Source: Pectinophora gossypiella (taxonomy: Eukaryota > Arthropoda > Insecta > Lepidoptera > Gelechiidae). From it: DNA of 64,000 nucleotides. The stretch covers positions 6,757,534-6,821,533 of the forward strand of contig NC_065422.1 of the NCBI RefSeq assembly GCF_024362695.1, in the 5' to 3' direction. The position numbers and the translations under genes were made by a program. Under the pieces are notes generated by a model that was not told where the DNA came from, did not search any database, and was given only the letters and a program-made list of their open reading frames with translations. Every line of letters begins with the position of its first letter. Within the stretch, counting starts at the first letter, position 1. This document shows, one piece after another, positions 57,666-64,000 of the stretch.

Positions 57666-60600
57666 TCATTTTCTGTCAGAAATTTTTATCTTAGTGACGT
57701 CGAAATAGGATATTTGCCTGCCGACGCCGCAGACGAAGCCGTCCATAGCCACTTTTACATAGCCCTTGTCGCCGAAGTCTGCGCCCCAGGAGTTGCGTAA
57801 TATGAAGTAGGGAACCTCGGCAGTCATGTCGTACCCTACTATCTGCACCACGTGCTTGATCAAATCCCAATTACCACTGAAAAAGAATACAAAACTTGTA
57901 ACTACTTAAATCCCCCTCCGGTTTATTGAGGGGAGGCCTGTGCCCAGCAATGGGACGCATATAGGCTGTTTATGTTATGTGTGGAAGAAGGACTTACATT
58001 GACCAAATTAAAGATATCCTTAGAAAAGTTTCAGTACGATCTACTCTGAACCGGAGTGCGTGTATATGAAACGATTGATGAATGTAGGAAGCAAGAGAAG
58101 TAAGTCAGGATCGAAGCAAATGGAATTCTATAGTCTCTGCTTACCCCGGTGGGAAATAGGCGTGAGTTTAAGTAAGTATGTATGTTTATGTTAAGTTTTA
58201 AATCAGAGTTCAGAATCAGAATCATTTATTCAACGTAAAACTATCGTAGATAAACTCCCAACCTTATTGCATCTAAGTACGTCATTTCGCAAGGTGTTGT
58301 GGCTGAGGAGAAAAATTGACAGTTAGTTTCTGTCTAGAATGTAAGCACTCGTACACAGAAATGCGACGTGACGTGACGTGATATGTGTGTGTGTTGGTGT
58401 GTGTGTGGTATGTGTGTGTTTTATGCTTGTTGTATAATATGTAATGAATTAAATACCTGCAATGAAACCGGATGACGCCATTAAGGTAGTTCTGCCAAAC
58501 ATAGGCCTGCACTACCGTAACCACCGGGCCATGGGTCGCGACCAGCCTCGCGATCTCCTTAGCATCCATGTCGCTGTTTAGGTAATTTACAAATTGTACA
58601 ATAACATTTTAAGCAAGTCAAGTAACCTGGAACCTGTACGGCTGTCCTAGTACGGCTTTGAAATAGACTACTCTGGGCGCCATCCCACTCGCGTCAGACA
58701 GAGTACTGCGAGGCGGAAGGCAAGAGCAGGGAAACCACTGTCCTATTTTTTTCCCTAAAATAGTAGCATGGAGAATGCTACGCTGACAAGAGCGTGGCTT
58801 TTAAATTAATGATGAAGTGAAACAAGAAGAAAAAAATATGTTGGACGTCACTTTACAAACATAAACGTTTACTTATGTCCTATTTGGATGTATGGAGACA
58901 ATAGTTTTTCAACGGGAAGTCATTATAGATAGTATCCAAGGCGATACGAACGCTCGGTGGGATGTGAATTGTGGGTACTTAGTACATCTTGCGATGGATG
59001 TACCTCTAACTACATCATTTGGATATTAGGTAGTCGTGAGCTTTTATGTTATGTTGTATATCCTATTTCCAAGAAAAGAGATTAACAGGTTGACCGTTGA
59101 AGTGCGAAAGTCAAAGCCTCCTCGTTACCCTTTTATTTTAAATTTACATACCTACATCATAGATAAATAGCCTATATAGGTACGTCCCACTGCTGGGCAC
59201 AGGCCTCCCCTCAATCAACCGGAGGGGGTATGGAGCATACTCCACCACGCTGCTCCACTACGGGTTGGTGGACTTTAAATTTATTATTTTAAAATTAAAG
59301 ATGTTTTAGTAGTCTGATTCTGTAAAAGAATGACTCATAAGAATTGAACTTGTCCCTGGCAAATAAGAAGTTCAGAATAAGATGAGGGTAAGATACATAC
59401 CATATGGAAACCATATTAGAGACGGAGATTCCAGAATAAGATTTTTCATGAATTTTGCAGTCCTCGTCCTTATTGGTGAGAGGATATTGGGCCTCAGGAA
59501 TGATGGCTAGAGGCTCGTTGCATAGATACTTGAGAACTTTCACTACATTGCCTGCACGGCACTGGCTGGTGTAGGTCGAGCAGTCCACCAACTCCTGCGC
59601 AATAAAACCGTAAACAACCTTTAACAATGATACACACAGCGCCGGAAAAGCGGACCATGGCATGGGATTTTGTATGGAACGTTCTGCTGGGTGAGAGCCC
59701 TCAGCGCTCCCTATATGTCCGGCCAAGTAGTTAATGCCATCTGAGGCAAAACAAGTCGGTTTGTACCAGATGACTTGGCTTGTATTTTTATTTAGATGTA
59801 TGGTGAATACCTAGGTGTTTTTCCGGACTGGCAGCGCATAAAAATAGAATATAGTTCAGTTGCTTGTCTTCCCGGTCATGTCGTAAAATCCAACAAAGGG
59901 ATTGTGTCTTTTCTAACATGATGGACTTATGTTAAAGGGGTTAAAAGTCCACATCAAAGCAATTCATCTACAAAAGCAATATTGCAATTGTCACCATAAG
60001 GTTATCCATCGTAAGACTTCGCACCAACAGTGGCTGCAAGTTGTCTTTGATTACTTGTGGCTTTACCCACCTGAGATACTACAGAAGTGACTATGTACGG
60101 TCACGAGCATTAATATGTGTACACTTTGGTACCATGTCACTTTAACTTTTTTGACAAATTGAACTGTAAGTCTCACTAAATGTCAAATATGTTAGTGCGA
60201 CAGAGTCCTAAAGTGGGCACATTATATTGCTCATGACTGTACGTATGTGGTGAATAAGTAGGTACAAACCTGAATGCTAAGCCGCTGGTAGGAATGAGTC
60301 AGGTTGCTGATAACCAGCATGGACTCCATCACCCCCACCACGCTGAACGCCCAGCAGGACAGACACATGCCCTGGTCCAACACTGGGCCCACTACTTTGT
60401 CATCACGCCTTTAAAACATAAGATACATGTCAGTCCCTTTCCCTGTCCAGGTGGACCGTGAGATCTATGACGAACGTGACGAATTGTGAGATCTATGAGT
60501 CTAAACGACTAATTCGACTTTGTGAGTTTTAATCCATGTTTGGATCATAGATACTTACTGATATGTCGAGGATTTTGTGATGGCAATTGGCTCGAAGTCG

Positions 60601-62096
60601 TTTTTTGAAAGAAAACAAGAAGCTTTATTCTTCAATATTACTAACTAAATAATTAGGTTTTCTTTGGAAATCAGCATAATCAATCCAATCCCGTCATATT
60701 ATGCTTCGGGATTGATCCCGGAAAATTTGACGAGATTTCGCGAGATCGGGATTGCAATCTCTCTCTCAATAGGCTAGTTTCCAACTAGTCAAATCAGTTA
60801 CTTTTTACTAAACGTCAAAACACGAAATTACTATGGAATTTGTATGAAAAAGCACTCTGTGACGTCATAGAAAAACGTGACAAAATGTCGGACTTATTAT
60901 TACGTTTTTCTTGATTAAAATTCATAAATAAGTTTAATAGAAAAAAGAAAATGTTTTTCGTTAGTTTTAGATGTGTCTTTATTTAGTAATCAGAATTTCA
61001 TAATTTATCTTGAACCTAGTACACGACCCAATTATCTTTCAATCAATTACCTACCTACTTACGTAGTATTGTATTTTACTTACCAATCAAATATATCTGG
61101 TATAGGAATATTTTTACTTTTCTGTTCTTCAACCGTATTAGCTTTGTTATGGTCGCAAGACAGCTTCACATCTTTACATTCACCGCCCATAGATCCGGCA
61201 GGTAACAGCATCTTATGGTCGAACTCTTCAGGAGTCATGTCACTGAACTTGGTCCAGCCGAAGATTGGCTCATCGTGATAACTATTCAATCTTTCTATCT
61301 CACTCGACGATCGCTGTAAGTTGAAAAAACATCATTAAACAAATATGTCGAATCATTTACCCCGATAGCCTAGTCTTCTGCTTCTATCATGTGGGTTGTG
61401 AGGTGGATTACCAACCTCAACAACTCTGGTGTCAAGGTCATGTAACTTACATTAGTTACTTACATCAGTAATACTAACTGGAACCAACGGCTTAACGTGC
61501 TTTCTGGAGCACGGAACACCATAATTTCGGACAATCGGATGAGCGCCTGTAATGTCCTAACCAAACCAGAGTTTACAAAGTGGTTTTTGTGATATGTCCT
61601 CACCCGGATTCGAATCCGGGACTTCCGGATCGTGAACCCAACGCTCAACCACTGGCCCATGGAGGCTATTACCTTAGGAGCTTAATGAAAAAGTCTGAAG
61701 TGTATACGGCCGACTCCAGTGAAGCGTGTTGGAGTTTGCTCCGTGGCTATCGACAAAGGAAGATCTCTGACCCATAAGGGGAGTTTAAAAATTACTTAAA
61801 TTGTGTTCACATAATTACTTGAATGGCCCCCAAGTACGCACAAACCTTACCTTAAAATTGTTCAATCTTCGACGATACTCTTCTACTTGATATTGCTTAC
61901 CGAAACTTTTCAGGTATGTATTGAAATGCGCCTCATAAGGGTCTACGGGCACCACATCGTACGTCAACCGGTTATAACGACACGATACAAAAGTGAAAAC
62001 CATGTATGAAAACACTGACAGACAGAGCAATAACCCTGAAATATGCATTAGTATCGACGATTTCAATTTGGGAGGTAATTTACTGAATTCCACCAT
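57666..62096 (-). CDS. cathepsin O-like cysteine protease (papain family C1)
   Basis: Six exons on the minus strand: 61851-62096, 61084-61313, 60270-60408, 59401-59594, 58457-58573 and 57666-57876; GT-AG, phases agree, 378 aa. Order: a short basic N-terminus, a hydrophobic segment (residues about 15-38) acting as signal or membrane anchor, an I29-type propeptide (FNTYLKSFGKQY, FGWTKFSDMTPEEF), then the mature enzyme from IPIPDIFDWRDD. The catalytic triad is present: Cys in DQGMCLSCWAFSVVG, His in IKHVVQIVGYD, Asn in YFILRNSWGADFG; the oxyanion Gln is in DQG. QAYVWQNYLNGVI and VCGVGRQISYF resemble cathepsin O more than L or B. Unusual: CLSCW for the normal CGSCW, and CRAGN where CNGG is usual. 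Probably lysosomal or secreted. Confidence 0.9.
57909..58185 (+). repeat. SINE family A tail followed by RTE-like LINE end
   Basis: 57909-57975 has AGGCCTGTGCCCAGCAATGG; then CTACTCTGAACCGGAGTGCG and AGGATCGAAGCAAATGGAAT. Both lie in the last intron of the protease gene. Confidence 0.55.
58382..58430. repeat. GT-rich microsatellite
   Basis: Runs of GTGTGTGTG with interruptions, in a protease intron just downstream (gene strand) of the exon 58457-58573. Confidence 0.8.
59160..59278 (-). repeat. SINE family A tail fragment
   Basis: GGTACGTCCCACTGCTGGGC, ATCAACCGGAGGGGGTATG, then CCACGCTGCTCCACTACGGG. Confidence 0.65.
60096..60242 (+). mobile_element. MITE (TACGGTCACGAG family), full length
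   Basis: Almost identical to the copy at 56886, in the protease intron; ends 28 bp from the exon boundary at 60270. Confidence 0.8.
61385..61668 (-). repeat. SINE family B, full length
   Basis: Complement of tail (GTGGGTTGTGAGGTGGATTA), central module, body and head (CCCGGATTCGAATCCGGG on the plus strand). Confidence 0.7.
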
Positions 62097-62278
62097 TTTA
62101 TTGAACTATGCAGCTCGAAGGATCATGGAACACTACTGCAATAATAAAATGTATTCGACGCAGTAACAGGAATCAGTAAGGAAACTCGGTACTTAGTCAT
62201 TTTAATGGCTCATTTTCCTGTAATAAATATTTACTAATAATATAAAGCCAATGCATATAGAGACGACACTAATCACTG

Positions 62279-62608
62279 ACGACCTCCGTGGTCCAGTGGT
62301 TGAGCGCTGGGCTCACGATCCGGAGGTCCCGGGTTCGATTGCCGGTGGGGACATATCACAAAAATTACTTTGTGGTCCCTAGTTTGGTTAGGATATACTG
62401 GCTGATCACCAGATTGTCCGAAAGTAAGATGATCCGTGCTTCGGAAGGCACGTTAAGCCGTTGGTCCCGGTTACTACTTACTGATGTAAGAACGTAGTCG
62501 TTACATGAGTCATGTCAGGGGCCTTTGGCGGCTCAATAGTAATCCTGACACCAGGGTTGATGAGGTTGGTAATTCACCTCACAACCCACACTATAGAAGA
62601 AGAAGACT
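62279..62608 (+). repeat. SINE family B, full length, well preserved
   Basis: Starts GACCTCCGTGGTCCAGTGG with B box GGGTTCGATTGCCGG; complete body, central module GTGCTTCGGAAGGCACGTTA, and tail to CACACTATAGAAGAAGAAG. Best copy for defining the family. Confidence 0.8.
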
Positions 62609-62632
62609 TAATCACTGAATAGAAGAAAGAGG

Positions 62633-62845
62633 TTGGAAGGCCAAGTGAGCGCGAAACGCGCGCCGTAAGCGAATGAGCTAATAGTTCATACTTCAACTTT
62701 GCAACTCCACTCGTCCGCAAACTTTACGACACACGGAGCTCCGCGATAGTATATTAAAAGGTCGAATCGTCTTGTGCATTATAATTATAACCTGAATAAA
62801 AACAATATATCGACTAAGTAAGATTCCTCCTTATCACAGGAAAGC
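62633..62845 (+). repeat. repeat pair, copy 2
   Basis: Matches 49118-49322 (GCGAAACGCGC, AATAGTTCATACTTCAACTT, CTCGTCCGCAAACTTTA, TCCTCCTTATCACAGGA). About 540 bp upstream of the protease ATG, in the direction opposite to that gene. Confidence 0.6.
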
Positions 62846-63860
62846 ATTCTTACCGTATGCCGTGTTTCCCGATGCGTGCAAGCGAGAGCGAAAATCCGCA
62901 CGCACTCTCTCGCTCCTTAACGGCTTAAATAGACTAAAGTGGACCCCATCGGGGGGTGAGATAAATGGGTTGGTCTCAGGTTTTCTAGACAGTAATATGA
63001 CTAGCTCCCTTAAATCGCAAATCGCCTAGTTATCATTTCACACAGATCTTTATATTTCCTCGTCGCAAAACTTGATGACTACATAATTCATAGTTATAGC
63101 TAGCAATCATGACAATATCGTAAATTGACAATACAATTTAGTCAAGATCAAGCTCGTTCCAAGCACCGGGGTGGAGTTTCCCTTCTATACTATTATTACC
63201 TACTTATTCTATGACATTACAAAAAAGATCGTCCCGTAAAGCTCCCGGCGCGCTGTGTGTAGCGAGCTTTAAGATCGAAATGAATCACAAAATAATCATT
63301 TCTAAAACAAGTATAATTATATAAGAACACTAGATTTCACTTACTTCGTACATAAAAGAAGTTATTTATTTATTTATTTTGAGGAAGACTTACAACCATA
63401 AACATAACAGGAATGACTAAAATTAAAAATGTAGGGATCCACCATGTGGCGCTTGAAGTCCGGATGGCCCGAAAATTAAGACGGTCCCGAATTAGCTTTC
63501 GTAACATCAATTTAGGACACATAATAAAAACTAAGAAATTAAGGAATATGTATAGAAGATTTTAATACAAGTAAATCTTACGACAAAGTTACATTTCAAC
63601 TTCTTAAATGCTATTAAAATACGTTTGATTTTGACTTTTTATAGTTACCGGTAGAACATGACTTACCGTCATACCAAGAAAAAATATACCAGCGATGAAC
63701 ACGTGTATGAAGTATTTTGATAGTCAAGCAAAGTTCAATCGGATTAATTATTCGACACATGGATTCAATTTTGCTTGACGTCAAATACTTTATTCGTTCA
63801 CCGCTTCTTTATATTTTATTGGTACGGCGGTTAATATATTTCTATCCTATTGTCATTTTA
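62846..63860. other. no gene seen
   Basis: AT-rich sequence upstream of the protease gene. 62895-62960 includes a short CGCACGCACTCTCTCGCTCC stretch and a scrap also present near 30575 (TAAATAGACTAAAGTGG, seen there in reverse). A (TTTA)n run is at 63360-63380. Confidence 0.4.
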
Positions 63861-63872
63861 ATCAAGTTATAC

Positions 63873-63978
63873 AGGGTGTTAGTAACATTGTACCGAGCTC
63901 ATGATTCTGAGTAAAATCGTTTGTTTGAATCATACTTCAAAGTATTCGTTACGGTGTTAACATCCTGTATTTATTGAG
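63873..63978. mobile_element. MITE (GTAACGAATACTGAG family), short copy
   Basis: CAGGGTGTTAGTAACATTGT at the left and TATTCGTTACGGTGTTAACA at the right; a strongly shortened palindrome. Confidence 0.6.
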
Positions 63979-64000
63979 GCATATTTGCTACAAAGTCAAC

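Noticed and set aside
1..64000. CRISPR, operon, phage or bacterial system
   Set aside because: Genes are intron-bearing animal genes with GT-AG splicing; direct repeats found are a minisatellite, microsatellites and transposons.

Overview
The window looks like moth or butterfly (Lepidoptera) nuclear DNA. It is AT-rich, genes are split into short exons with GT-AG introns, and introns and intergenic DNA are packed with short tRNA-headed SINEs, palindromic MITEs, Helitron ends and non-LTR retrotransposon fragments. No organelle, bacterial or viral gene, rRNA, free-standing tRNA gene or CRISPR array is visible. All gene names come from reading the translated exons against remembered protein families; no database search was run.

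Five host genes can be assembled exon by exon with consistent reading phase. (1) 291-6701, minus: the 5' end of a TRPC-type cation channel, best fit TRP-gamma, running off the left edge. (2) 23404-29287, minus: a complete PPM/PP2C serine/threonine phosphatase of about 319 aa in seven coding exons. (3) 33396-45909, plus: a complete tryptophan 2,3-dioxygenase (vermilion) of 409 aa in ten exons. (4) 50590-56454, plus: a complete galactose mutarotase (aldose 1-epimerase) of 360 aa in five exons. (5) 57666-62096, minus: a complete cathepsin O-like cysteine protease of 378 aa in six exons. PP2C and vermilion are divergent. The mutarotase and the protease converge tail to tail with 1.2 kb between stops. 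The genes do not form an obvious pathway; this is an ordinary syntenic neighbourhood.

The long spacer 6702-23403 holds no recognisable gene, only repeats; upstream non-coding exons of the TRP gene could lie there. Between vermilion and the mutarotase sits a non-LTR retrotransposon with an uninterrupted 567-codon reverse transcriptase ORF (46661-48364).

The most unusual structures are these. The penultimate coding exon of the PP2C gene has a tandem partial duplicate, and both copies are followed by 22-bp minisatellites whose every unit is a near copy of the exon's own 5' splice site. The mutarotase stop codon lies inside the terminal inverted repeat of a MITE present in about seven copies here. 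There is a long near-perfect hairpin at 1590-1744, a Helitron terminus just past the PP2C stop codon, a TATCGATA cluster upstream of the mutarotase start codon, and SINE families that share one central module but differ in head and tail.
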